The position numbers and the translations under genes are program-made. The notes beneath the pieces are model-generated. The model ran no database searches. It saw only the letters and a list, made by a program, of their open reading frames with translations, and had not been told where the DNA came from. This document shows positions 1-7,231 of a stretch of 64,000 bases of DNA, in pieces; positions within the stretch are counted from its first letter, which is position 1, and the number at the start of each line of letters is the position of its first letter. Location: the NCBI GenBank assembly GCA_900315015.1, contig OMXJ01000004.1, forward strand, positions 1-64,000, read 5' to 3'. This DNA is from an uncultured Eubacteriales bacterium. GTDB taxonomy: Bacteria > Bacillota > Clostridia > Lachnospirales > Lachnospiraceae.

Positions 1-53
1 CCTTGTCGATATAATTCTACCGCTTTCCTCTTGTAATTATAGCTGTAGCGCAT
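1..53 (-). CDS. IS3-like transposase OrfA, N-terminal fragment at window edge
   Basis: Reading the minus strand from the ATG at 53-51 gives MRYSYNYKRKAVELYRQG before the window ends. This matches the start of helix-turn-helix OrfA proteins of IS3-type elements, which bind the ends of the element. An AAGGAGG-type ribosome-binding site lies 7-8 nt upstream (complement of 61-67). Only 17 complete codons are visible, so the family call rests on the N-terminus and on the hairpin and possible element end just upstream. It is unknown whether the element is intact. Confidence 0.6.
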   Translation of the reverse strand, partial: MRYSYNYKRKAVELYRQ

Positions 54-59
54 AAAATA

Positions 60-94
60 CCCTCCTTACTGGTTTGTCCAGTAAAGAGGGTACA
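60..94 (-). mobile_element. IS end with hairpin covering the transposase ribosome-binding site
   Basis: Bases 60-72 and 78-90 form a 13-bp inverted repeat with a 5-nt loop. In the minus-strand transcript the one non-Watson-Crick position is a G-U pair, so the stem is complete as RNA, and it buries the SD of the transposase. The probable element terminus is at 94, because the minus strand reads TGTACCC from there and IS3-type elements commonly start with TG. SD-sequestering hairpins near IS ends are known to block translation from read-through transcripts. Confidence 0.5.
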
Positions 95-138
95 TATCAA
101 AATCTGGTGGGTATTTTTTATTAACCTAAAAATATAAC

Positions 139-167
139 TTGCTTTTTTTCAGTAAATATTGTAGAAT
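139..167 (+). promoter_or_regulatory. adk-map-infA promoter
   Basis: TTGCTT at 139-144 is followed by a 17-nt spacer and TAGAAT at 162-167. It lies between the IS end and adk, so adk, map and infA can be transcribed independently of anything upstream of the insertion. Confidence 0.65.
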
Positions 168-231
168 TAATATTTGTGAATGTAGTGAAAAAAAGAAAAT
201 GACAAATAATTAATTTAATGGAGGAATTACT

Positions 232-873
232 ATGAAGGTAGTTATGTTAGGCGCACCAGGTGCAGGAAAGGGCACTCAGGCAAAAAAGATAGCAGCAAAG
301 TACGATATACCACATATTTCAACAGGAGATATCTTCAGAGCCAACCTTAAGAATGGAACAGAGCTTGGAAAGAAAGCAAAGGTTTATATGGATCAGGGAG
401 CATTAGTTCCAGACGAGCTTACACTTGAGCTTATCATGGACCGCTTCAAGAATGACGACTGCAAGAACGGATATGTTCTTGATGGTTTCCCACGTACAAT
501 TCCTCAGGCTGAAGCTCTTACAAAGGCTCTTGCAGCTGAAGGCCAGAAGCTTGATATTGCTATTGATGTTGAGGTTTCAGATGAAAGAATTGTAAAGAGA
601 ATGGGCGGAAGAAGAGCATGCCCAAATTGCGGAATGACATATCACATTGAGACACTTAAGCCACAGAAGGAAGGCATCTGTGATAAGTGCGGAACAGAAC
701 TTATTGTTAGAGATGATGACAAGCCAGAGACAGTATTAAAGAGACTTAGTGTATATCATGAGCAGACACAGCCTCTTATTGAGTATTATGCAAATGAGAA
801 GATCCTTTTGACAGTAGATGGAACAAAGGATGCTGATGTTGTATTTAGCGAGATTGTTGAAGCTCTTAAGTAA
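232..873 (+). CDS. adk: Adenylate kinase, zinc-LID long form
   Basis: Adenylate kinase converts ATP and AMP into two ADP in the cytoplasm. The P-loop GAPGAGKGT is at residues 7-15 and the NMP-binding DGFPRT at about 84-89. The LID carries four cysteines (130, 133, 150, 153) in the CPNC...CDKC pattern of zinc-binding Gram-positive enzymes. At 213 aa it has the normal long-form length. GGAGG at 221-225 supports the start. In related genomes secY precedes adk; here an IS3-like end lies about 140 bp upstream, so secY is either beyond the element or displaced. Confidence 0.97.
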   Translation: MKVVMLGAPGAGKGTQAKKIAAKYDIPHISTGDIFRANLKNGTELGKKAKVYMDQGALVPDELTLELIMDRFKNDDCKNGYVLDGFPRTIPQAEALTKALAAEGQKLDIAIDVEVSDERIVKRMGGRRACPNCGMTYHIETLKPQKEGICDKCGTELIVRDDDKPETVLKRLSVYHEQTQPLIEYYANEKILLTVDGTKDADVVFSEIVEALK

Positions 874-897
874 TTGGATAGAAAGTGTTAAAAGAAT

Positions 898-1716
898 ATG
901 GCAATAATAATTAAGACAGAAAAAGAACTCGAGCTCATGCGTGAAGCAGGAGTATGTATGTCAAAGGTCCATAGTTTTGTAGAGACATTAATCAAACCAG
1001 GTATTTCGACATATGATCTTGATCAGGAAATTGAAGCTTATATCAGAAGTCTTGGATGTATTCCAACAGAAAAGGGATATGAAGGATATCCAGCATCAAT
1101 TTGTGCTTCTGTTAATAATGTAGTAGTACATGGAATTCCTAGAAAGGATATAATCCTTAAGGAAGGTGATATTATTTCTGTTGACATAACACTTGCAAAG
1201 AATGGATATCAGTCTGATGCATGCCGTACACTTCCAGTTGGTAAGGTAAGCGAAGAGGCAGAACGTCTCATGAGAGTAACAAAGGAAAGCTTTTTCAAGG
1301 CAACTCAGCAGGCTTATGTAGGAAATCATTTATTTGATATTTCTGCAGCCATGGACGAGTATGTAATCAAGAACGGCTATAGCACTGTTCGTGATCTGAC
1401 AGGACATGGAATCGGCAAGGATATGCATGAAGATCCTATGGTACCTTGCTATAAGCAGAAGAGACGTGGACCAAAGCTCGTACATGGAATGACAATCTGT
1501 ATAGAGCCAATGGTAAACCAGGGAACCTGGCAGCTATATTACTCAAATGATGATGAGAATTGGACTCTTGAGACAGCGGATGGAAGACTGTCTTCTCACT
1601 ATGAGAATACTATCGCTATCACAAATGAGGGTCCAGAAATACTTACACTTACAGAGGGTGAAGAGATTCCTGAATTTTTCAAGAATGATCTTCATATTAA
1701 TAAGCATATGTTATAA
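898..1716 (+). CDS. map: Methionine aminopeptidase, type I
   Basis: This enzyme removes the initiator methionine from nascent proteins. All the metal and catalytic ligands expected from the E. coli enzyme are present: H79, D96, D107, H170, H177, E203 and E236. At 272 aa it is slightly longer than usual (about 250), mostly through a short insertion before the last glutamate and a C-terminal tail. It starts 24 bp after adk with only a weak SD, which suggests coupling to adk. The KOW-domain gene often found between map and infA in clostridia is absent. Confidence 0.95.
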   Translation: MAIIIKTEKELELMREAGVCMSKVHSFVETLIKPGISTYDLDQEIEAYIRSLGCIPTEKGYEGYPASICASVNNVVVHGIPRKDIILKEGDIISVDITLAKNGYQSDACRTLPVGKVSEEAERLMRVTKESFFKATQQAYVGNHLFDISAAMDEYVIKNGYSTVRDLTGHGIGKDMHEDPMVPCYKQKRRGPKLVHGMTICIEPMVNQGTWQLYYSNDDENWTLETADGRLSSHYENTIAITNEGPEILTLTEGEEIPEFFKNDLHINKHML

Positions 1717-1735
1717 AGAAAGGGGAAAGTGAAAA

Positions 1736-1954
1736 ATGTCAAAGGACGATGTACTCGAGGTAAAAGGAAAGGTTTTAGAAAAGCTTCCAAATGCAATGTT
1801 CAGAGTTGAACTTGAAAATGGACTTGAAATTATTGCTCATATTAGTGGAAAGCTTCGTATGAATTATATCAAGATTGTTCCGGGAGATACTGTTACAATC
1901 GAAATGTCACCATACGATCTCACAAAGGGCAGAATAACCTGGCGTGCAAAATAA
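1736..1954 (+). CDS. infA: Translation initiation factor IF-1
   Basis: IF-1 binds the 30S A site during initiation. The 72-aa protein is one S1-like OB fold with the family signatures [22 protein letters not shown] and [18 protein letters not shown] precedes the ATG, and the gap to map is 19 bp. It is followed by a 16-bp tandem array and by a terminator overlapping the rpmJ promoter, so it is probably the last gene of the adk transcript. Confidence 0.97.
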   Translation: MSKDDVLEVKGKVLEKLPNAMFRVELENGLEIIAHISGKLRMNYIKIVPGDTVTIEMSPYDLTKGRITWRAK

Positions 1955-1992
1955 TTTTGAAGAAAAATTTCTATAATAATAATGTGTTTAAC

Positions 1993-2120
1993 AACGCATA
2001 TGTTTAGTAACGTATATGTTAAAAAACGCGTATGTTTAGTACTGTATATGTTTAACAACGTGCATATTTAGTACCGTATATGTTTAGTAACACAAATGTT
2101 TAATAACGCATATGTTTAGA
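1993..2120. repeat. 16-bp tandem array (8 units) between infA and rpmJ
   Basis: There are eight contiguous 16-bp units, consensus AACGTATATGTTTAGT, plus a partial unit at 1981-1992. Positions 3-11 of each unit are a 9-nt alternating pyrimidine-purine run in seven of eight units, although their sequence varies (CGCATATGT, CGCGTATGT, CGTGCATAT and others). No open reading frame runs through it. The spacer 1955-2232 otherwise contains only the rpmJ promoter/terminator. Confidence 0.9.
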
Positions 2121-2161
2121 GCATTATATATAGGAAGAAAAAATTTAATAATAAAGAAGAA

Positions 2162-2217
2162 AAAAGTCCTTGACATTTTAGAGAAAGGTGTGCTATAATG
2201 TCAAATGGACTTTTTTT
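2162..2217 (+). terminator. Terminator palindrome that contains the rpmJ promoter
   Basis: Bases 2162-2178 pair with 2198-2217 (AAAGTCC and TTGACATT against AATGTCAA and GGACTTT, with a 2-nt bulge), and the right arm ends in seven T. An infA read-through transcript would therefore make a rho-independent terminator. The stem arms are at the same time the -35 and -10 elements of the next promoter. Confidence 0.7.
2171..2200 (+). promoter_or_regulatory. rpmJ promoter, consensus sigma-A
   Basis: TTGACA at 2171-2176 and TATAAT at 2195-2200 are separated by 18 nt. Both hexamers are perfect. The start would fall near 2207, about 25 nt before rpmJ. Confidence 0.85.
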
Positions 2218-2232
2218 GAAAGGAGAAAACTT

Positions 2233-2346
2233 ATGAAGGTAAGATCTTCTGTGAAGCCTATGTGCGAAAAGTGCAAGGTAATCAAGAGAAAAGGTTCAAT
2301 CATGATTATTTGTGAGAACCCTAAGCACAAGCAGAGACAGGGTTAA
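2233..2346 (+). CDS. rpmJ: Ribosomal protein L36, zinc form
   Basis: This 37-aa protein of the large subunit starts [15 protein letters not shown] and ends KHKQRQG. The zinc ligands C11, C14, C27 and H32 are all present, so it is the C+ form. GAAAGGAG precedes the ATG. It has its own consensus promoter and is separated from rpsM by an unusually long spacer, so its expression may be set apart from the rest of the alpha operon. Confidence 0.96.
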   Translation: MKVRSSVKPMCEKCKVIKRKGSIMIICENPKHKQRQG

Positions 2347-2754
2347 TGAGCCTATCTCAAACTGAGGCGGTATTTATTTCAATATATAAAAGTGTGAATC
2401 CGTGTAAATACTCGGCACCATATATTGCGAAATAGTTCCTGCTTTCTGTGTTACGATGGTCCGATCTAAATTCAGTAAAAACTCTCAAATGCTGAAGGAG
2501 AGACGGATGGCATTGTGATATTGTGGTCGTATATCACGGCTAAGGACCAGTATGCATCTAATCTGGCCTTCTATCATCAATTATTATAGATGATAGTACA
2601 ATTTAAAGCGGCTGAAGGATGAAGCGGCATCCACGCCTGCTTCCACTATTATCAGCAGAGCTGAATAGTGAATTTAAGCAAGAAGCTTAAATATCCAAGA
2701 TGTTGTGGAATTTATCGTAGTGACAGCATTTTGACCATGCGCTAAAACGTAGGA
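2347..2754 (+). ncRNA. Candidate structured RNA in the rpmJ-rpsM spacer
   Basis: These roughly 400 nt hold no plausible gene but many inverted repeats. They include 2350-2368, 2380-2387 with 2422-2430, 2482-2503, 2515-2537 (7 bp), 2547-2566, 2571-2596 (8 bp), 2621-2643 (GAAGC-GGC against GCC-GCTTC), 2644-2670 (two nested stems), 2672-2693 (8 bp) and 2700-2729. GGTCC at 2458-2462 can pair with GGACC at 2544-2548 and enclose several of them. I recognise no riboswitch, T-box, RNase P, tmRNA or group I/II core. It could be a processed RNA, a leader of rpsM, or decayed mobile DNA. Confidence 0.45.
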
Positions 2755-2808
2755 GTGATAACCTATGGTATGGAGAAATGCACAAAATTAACGGAGGTGC
2801 AATTACAC

Positions 2809-3189
2809 ATGGCACGTATAAGTGGTGTAGATTTACCAAGAGAAAAGCGTGTTGAGATCGCCCTTACATACATTTATGGTATCGGCAGAGCAAGCTCAAA
2901 CAAGATTCTCGATAAGGCAGAGGTCAATCCAGATACAAGAGTTAAGGATTTGACAGATGATGAAGTTGCTAAGATCAGCAAAGTAATTGACGATACAATG
3001 ATGGTAGAAGGTGATCTCAGAAGAGACGTAGCTCTTAACATCAAGAAGCTCCAGGAAATTGGATCTTTTAGAGGAATTCGTCATAGAAAGGGACTTCCTG
3101 TTCGTGGACAGAGAACAAAGACAAATGCCAGAACAAGAAAGGGTCCAAAGCGTACAGTAGCAAATAAGAAGAAGGCAACAATCGGCTAA
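2809..3189 (+). CDS. rpsM: Ribosomal protein S13
   Basis: S13 sits in the head of the 30S subunit and contacts P-site tRNA and S19. The 126-aa protein begins [21 protein letters not shown] and ends in the basic tail containing [15 protein letters not shown]. The start at 2809 was chosen over an in-frame ATA/ATG-rich extension because GGAGGT at 2793-2798 is well placed and the family begins with MARI. It leads the rpsM-rpsK-rpsD-rpoA-rplQ run. Confidence 0.96.
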   Translation: MARISGVDLPREKRVEIALTYIYGIGRASSNKILDKAEVNPDTRVKDLTDDEVAKISKVIDDTMMVEGDLRRDVALNIKKLQEIGSFRGIRHRKGLPVRGQRTKTNARTRKGPKRTVANKKKATIG

Positions 3190-3235
3190 TTAATGCGCTA
3201 AAGGGCGAAAAACAAATCTAACAGGAGGTCATATA

Positions 3236-3649
3236 ATGGCTAATAATAGTAGTGCTGCTAAGGGCAAGGCCAGAACAACAGCAAAGAAGAGAATTAAAAA
3301 GAATATTGACCGTGGACAGGCACATATCCAGGCTTCATTCAATAACACAATTGTTACATTAACAGACATGCAGGGAAATGCAATTTCTTGGGCAAGTGCA
3401 GGTGGCTTAGGCTTCCGTGGTTCAAGAAAGTCAACTCCATACGCTGCACAGGTAGCTGCTGAGACAGCAGCAAAGGCAGCACTTCCACATGGCTTAAAGT
3501 CAGTAGAAGTATTTGTTAAGGGACCGGGCACAGGCCGTGAGGCAGCTATCCGTGCTCTTGCAGCAACTGGTATCAATGTTACAAGCATCGTAGATATCAC
3601 ACCAGTTCCACACAATGGCTGCAGACCACCAAAGCGTCGTAGAGTATAA
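3236..3649 (+). CDS. rpsK: Ribosomal protein S11
   Basis: S11 is a platform protein of the 30S subunit. The 137-aa sequence has the basic N-terminal tail and the signatures [29 protein letters not shown] and the C-terminal [20 protein letters not shown] lies ahead of the ATG. It is 46 bp downstream of rpsM and clearly in the same operon. Confidence 0.97.
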   Translation: MANNSSAAKGKARTTAKKRIKKNIDRGQAHIQASFNNTIVTLTDMQGNAISWASAGGLGFRGSRKSTPYAAQVAAETAAKAALPHGLKSVEVFVKGPGTGREAAIRALAATGINVTSIVDITPVPHNGCRPPKRRRV

Positions 3650-3690
3650 TTTTAACTAACAACACCCAACAAATTAGGAGGCAATTATAA

Positions 3691-4287
3691 ATGGCAAGAG
3701 ATATGGGTCCGGTTTTAAAGAAGTGCAGATCACTTGGTATTGAGCCTGCAGTTCTTGGTATCAGCAAGAAATCTAATAGAAAGTTCCTTAGAGCTGGCAA
3801 GAAGGTTAGCGAATATGGAACACAGTTAAGAGAAAAGCAGAAGGCAAAGTTCATCTACGGAGTAGAAGAGAGACCTTTCAGAATAAATTTTGTAAAGGCA
3901 CAGAAGCTTAAGTATGGTACAGTTGGTGAGAACATGCTCATCCGTCTCGAGCTCCGTCTCGACAACGTTATTTTCCGTTTAGGCTTTGCTCGTACAAGAA
4001 GAGAAGCAAGACAGATTGTTACACATAGACATGTAACAGTTAATGGAAAGTTAGTTCTTGCTCCATCATACATCGTATCAGTAAATGATGCTATCGCAAT
4101 CAAGGAGTCAGCAAAGAGCAGCCAGAGATATAAGGATGTTCTTGAGGCTACAAACGGAAGATTAGTTCCAGCATGGCTTACATCAGACCGTGAGGCTCTT
4201 TCAGGCACAGTAGCAGCAATTCCTACAAGAGATCAGATCGATGTCCCAGTTAACGAGACAGCTATCGTCGAGTTATATTCTAAGTAA
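3691..4287 (+). CDS. rpsD: Ribosomal protein S4, clostridial zinc-free form
   Basis: S4 is a primary 16S rRNA-binding protein and in many bacteria a translational repressor. The 198-aa protein lacks the four-cysteine N-terminal zinc finger and instead begins MARDMGPVLKKCRSLGIEP, a form I associate with Lachnospiraceae and relatives. The S4 RNA-binding domain is at about residues 88-150 (RLDNVIFRLGFARTRREARQ). AGGAGG precedes the start. It lies between rpsK and rpoA in standard order. Confidence 0.96.
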   Translation: MARDMGPVLKKCRSLGIEPAVLGISKKSNRKFLRAGKKVSEYGTQLREKQKAKFIYGVEERPFRINFVKAQKLKYGTVGENMLIRLELRLDNVIFRLGFARTRREARQIVTHRHVTVNGKLVLAPSYIVSVNDAIAIKESAKSSQRYKDVLEATNGRLVPAWLTSDREALSGTVAAIPTRDQIDVPVNETAIVELYSK

Positions 4288-4349
4288 AATAACAGTTTTA
4301 TTACAAATAACTGCAGACTACTTAGTCAAAATTATAAGGAGGGTTCACT

Positions 4350-5318
4350 GTGTTTGATTTTGAAAAACCTAGGATTAAGATCGCAGAGATCTCAGATGAC
4401 AAGAAATATGGCCGTTTTGTTATTGAACCACTTGAGCGTGGTTATGGCCTTACTCTAGGAAATTCACTTCGCCGCATTATGCTTTCTTCACTTCCAGGAA
4501 GCGCAGTAAGCAGAATTCAGATTGATGGAATTGTACATGAGTTCCAGGCAATCCAGGGCGTAAAGGAAGATGTTTCTGAAATTATCATGAACATTAAAAA
4601 CCTTGCTATCAAGGATCTTAGCGAAACAGATGATCCAAAGTCCCTCTATATAGAGGCAACATCTGAAGGCGTTGTTACAGCTGCAGATATCCGCACAGAC
4701 GGCGACCTTGAGATTATTAACAAAGATCAGGTTATCGCAACTCTTAGTGGCTCAGGTGCTAAGCTTTTAGCTACACTTACAGTTACAAGAGGAAGAGGCT
4801 TTGTAAGTTCAGACAAGAATAAGGGTGACGACCTTGTAGTTGGTTCAATCCCTGTAGATTCAATTTACACACCAGTAAAGCGCGTAAATACACTTGTAGA
4901 GAATACTCGTGTAGGACAGCAGACAGACTTCGACAAGCTCACACTTGACGTATTCACAAACGGAACACTTGCTCCAGACGAGGCAGTAAGCCTTGCAGCA
5001 AAGGTTCTTAGCGAGCACTTAAAGTCATTTATTGACCTTTCAGAGAGTGCTAAGAATACAGAAATCATGGTTGAAAAGCAGGAATCAGCTGCAGAGAAGC
5101 CACTCGATACAACAATTGATGAACTTGAACTTTCAGTTCGTTCATACAACTGTCTTAAGAGAGCAGGCATCAATACAGTTAGAGAACTTGTAAATAAGAC
5201 TCCTGACGATATGATGAAGGTACGTAACCTTGGTAAGAAGTCACTTGATGAAGTTCTTGCAAAACTCAAGGAGATGGGCCTTTCGCTCAGCACTGGTGAT
5301 GACAAACCTGAAAACTAA
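4350..5318 (+). CDS. rpoA: RNA polymerase alpha subunit
   Basis: Alpha dimerises to nucleate RNA polymerase assembly, and its C-terminal domain binds UP elements and activators. The N-terminal domain (about 1-230) holds [22 protein letters not shown]. The C-terminal domain (about 255-315) holds [19 protein letters not shown] and [10 protein letters not shown]. The start is GTG at 4350, with AAGGAGG at 4337-4343. At 322 aa it has normal length. Confidence 0.97.
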   Translation: MFDFEKPRIKIAEISDDKKYGRFVIEPLERGYGLTLGNSLRRIMLSSLPGSAVSRIQIDGIVHEFQAIQGVKEDVSEIIMNIKNLAIKDLSETDDPKSLYIEATSEGVVTAADIRTDGDLEIINKDQVIATLSGSGAKLLATLTVTRGRGFVSSDKNKGDDLVVGSIPVDSIYTPVKRVNTLVENTRVGQQTDFDKLTLDVFTNGTLAPDEAVSLAAKVLSEHLKSFIDLSESAKNTEIMVEKQESAAEKPLDTTIDELELSVRSYNCLKRAGINTVRELVNKTPDDMMKVRNLGKKSLDEVLAKLKEMGLSLSTGDDKPEN

Positions 5319-5379
5319 ATAGCAGTTACATTGTCTGATTAGATATAAATCTAGTTAAGTACATGATTGGAGGAAAAAG

Positions 5380-5904
5380 ATGTCCCATTATAGAAAGCTT
5401 GGAAGAACAGCTAGCCAGAGAAAGGCTCTTCTGAGAAATCAGGTAACAAATCTTATTTACAATGGTAAGATTGTTACAACAGAATCAAAGGCTAAAGAAA
5501 TCGTTGGTATTGTTGACGGAATGATCGCACTCGCTGTTAAGGAGAAGGATAATTTCGAGACAGTAACAGTTAAGGCAAAGGAAGTTCGTAAGGATAAGGA
5601 TGGCAACAAGGTTAAGGAAGACGGCAAGTACGTTTACGACGAAGTTGACAAGGAAATCAAGAAGGACAATGTTTCAAAGCTTAATGCTAGAAGAAAGATG
5701 CTTTCATTCCTTTATCCTGTAACATATGTTCCAGCAGACGGAGCAAAGAAGAAGGAAAATACAAAGAAGATCGATCTTACAGAGAAGCTTTTCAATGAGA
5801 TCGCTCCTAAGTATACAGGACGTAACGGTGGTTACACAAGAATCGTTAAGATCGCTAACCGTAAGGGTGATGGCGCTCTCAAGGTTCTTGTAGAGCTCGT
5901 ATAA
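5380..5904 (+). CDS. rplQ: Ribosomal protein L17 with internal insertion
   Basis: L17 is a large-subunit protein near the exit tunnel. The N-terminus (HYRKLGRTASQRKALLRNQ) and C-terminus (GGYTRIVKIANRKGDGA) are typical. Between them lies a lysine-rich insertion (about residues 65-100) that brings the protein to 174 aa against about 115-130 in most bacteria. From memory such expanded L17 proteins occur in Lachnospiraceae. It ends the alpha operon and is followed by a strong terminator. Confidence 0.95.
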   Translation: MSHYRKLGRTASQRKALLRNQVTNLIYNGKIVTTESKAKEIVGIVDGMIALAVKEKDNFETVTVKAKEVRKDKDGNKVKEDGKYVYDEVDKEIKKDNVSKLNARRKMLSFLYPVTYVPADGAKKKENTKKIDLTEKLFNEIAPKYTGRNGGYTRIVKIANRKGDGALKVLVELV

Positions 5905-5966
5905 TTAACTGTTTTATATATTGAATTTGATATATAATTGATAGCGGTTTAATATGAATTATTATA

Positions 5967-6000
5967 GCGGGGAAAACGTATCAGTTTTCTCCGCATTTTT
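5967..6000 (+). terminator. Terminator of the alpha ribosomal operon
   Basis: GCGGGGAAAAC at 5967-5977 pairs perfectly with GTTTTCTCCGC at 5984-5994, and ATTTTT follows. It separates rplQ from the ECF transporter genes. Confidence 0.9.
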
Positions 6001-6056
6001 AGTATTATGTCCTTTTATAATATTACAATTAGTTTTATAAGCGTTTATATTATTAA

Positions 6057-6199
6057 GTAGCCAAAGATTGCAGAAACAAACAGCTGCAGTAGCCAAAGAC
6101 TACAGAAGCAAACTGCTACAGCTGTAAAAGACTTCAGTAGAAAAAGAACGCAGAGGCTTCAAAATGCAGTAACAAAAATCGCAGTATTATAAAAGCGCA
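6057..6199. repeat. 16-bp tandem array (9 units) upstream of ecfA1
   Basis: Nine degenerate units of 16 bp (one of 15) run from 6057 to 6199. The first and third units both begin GTAGCCAAAGA. Each unit ends in a four-base alternating pyrimidine-purine core: TGCA, TGCA, TACA, TACA, TTCA (the one exception), CGCA, TGCA, CGCA, CGCA. The array ends 24 bp before ecfA1, so it is in the 5' leader or the promoter region. I see no convincing -35/-10 pair in 5905-6223. Confidence 0.8.
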
Positions 6200-6223
6200 T
6201 AAACCTGAAAGAGGGAAATAAAT

Positions 6224-7123
6224 ATGGAATCAAAAAAGAAAGAATTGATGGCTAATACCACAAATATGATCGAAGCTAGAAACATGTCCTTTGACTATTT
6301 TAAGAGGGACGAGAATGGCGAAATAACCGGCAAGGAAAGAGCCCTTGATGGAATAGACCTAGAGGTTAAGCATGGACAGTTTATTGCTATTTTAGGCTCT
6401 AATGGCTCAGGAAAAAGTACTTTAGCAAAGAATATAAATGCAATACTTAATCCATCTGAAGGAACCTTGTATGTAGATGGAATAGATGTATCAAATGATG
6501 AACTGATCTGGGATGTACGTAAATCGGCAGGTATGGTATTCCAGAATCCGGATAATCAGATAATAGCAAGCGTAGTAGAAGAGGATGTAGCTTTTGGTCC
6601 TGAAAATATGGGTATTTCACCAAAGGATATAATAAAGAGGGTAGAAGAGTGCTTAAAAGCTGTAGGAATGTTTAAATTCCGTAAGGCCTCTCCTAATCAT
6701 CTTAGCGGCGGACAAAAGCAGAGAATAGCTATAGCGGGAATAATGGCCATGAAGCCTAAATGCATAGTTTTAGATGAACCAACCGCCATGCTTGATCCAA
6801 GCGGTAGAAGAGATGTAATAAAAACTATTACAAAGCTTAACAAAGAAGAGGGCATTACTATTCTTCTTATAACTCATTATATGGATGAGGTAGTAAATGC
6901 TGATAAGGTATTCGTAATGGCCGACCATAAAATAAAAATGCAGGGAACTCCAAGAGAGATATTTGAAAATGCAAAAGAGCTTGAAGAGCTAAAGCTAGAT
7001 GTTCCTTATGTTACAAGGCTGGCCGTAGCATTAAGAGATGAAGGAATAGAGCTGCCAGCTGATATTTTAACCAGGGAAGAGCTTGTAGCAGAAATCATGA
7101 AGGTAAAGGCAAAGCAGCAGTAA
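6224..7123 (+). CDS. ecfA1: ECF transporter ATPase EcfA1 (CbiO-like)
   Basis: This is one of the two ATPases of the energy-coupling-factor module that powers vitamin or metal uptake with exchangeable S components. Walker A GSNGSGKST is near residue 60, followed by Q-loop VFQNPDNQI, signature LSGGQKQR, Walker B CIVLDEPT and the switch histidine in LLITHYMDE. At 299 aa it carries a C-terminal extension typical of EcfA. GAGGG precedes the ATG. Its stop codon lies inside the first unit of a 40-bp triplication. No S component is encoded nearby, which fits a shared group II ECF module. Confidence 0.92.
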   Translation: MESKKKELMANTTNMIEARNMSFDYFKRDENGEITGKERALDGIDLEVKHGQFIAILGSNGSGKSTLAKNINAILNPSEGTLYVDGIDVSNDELIWDVRKSAGMVFQNPDNQIIASVVEEDVAFGPENMGISPKDIIKRVEECLKAVGMFKFRKASPNHLSGGQKQRIAIAGIMAMKPKCIVLDEPTAMLDPSGRRDVIKTITKLNKEEGITILLITHYMDEVVNADKVFVMADHKIKMQGTPREIFENAKELEELKLDVPYVTRLAVALRDEGIELPADILTREELVAEIMKVKAKQQ

Positions 7124-7230
7124 GCAGTGCGAAACAGAGAAGGTAAAGGCAAAGCAGCAGTAAGCAGTGCGAAACAGAGAAGGTAAAGGCAAAGCAGAAG
7201 TAAGCAGTGCGAAACAGAGAAGGTAAAATC
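7101..7230. repeat. 40-bp tandem triplication spanning the ecfA1 stop codon
   Basis: A 40-bp unit occupies 7101-7140, 7141-7180 and 7181-7220, with a partial fourth copy at 7221-7228. Units 1 and 2 are identical and unit 3 differs at one base (7198). Each unit carries a copy of the last EcfA1 codons, its TAA and a GAGAAGGTAAA segment; the last one serves as SD for ecfA2. Changes in copy number would alter the intercistronic distance but not the protein. Confidence 0.95.
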
Positions 7231-7231
7231 C

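Noticed and set aside
2347..2754. Known riboswitch, T-box, RNase P, tmRNA or group I intron
   Set aside because: None of their conserved core sequences could be found by eye; kept only as an unidentified structured-RNA candidate.
3229..3615. 128-codon frame on the minus strand across rpsK
   Set aside because: It is a mirror of the highly biased rpsK codons; rpsK is certain and the frame has no ribosome-binding site.
6057..6199. CRISPR-like array
   Set aside because: Units are contiguous 16-bp repeats with no spacers of regular length, and no cas genes are present. The same holds for the other arrays.
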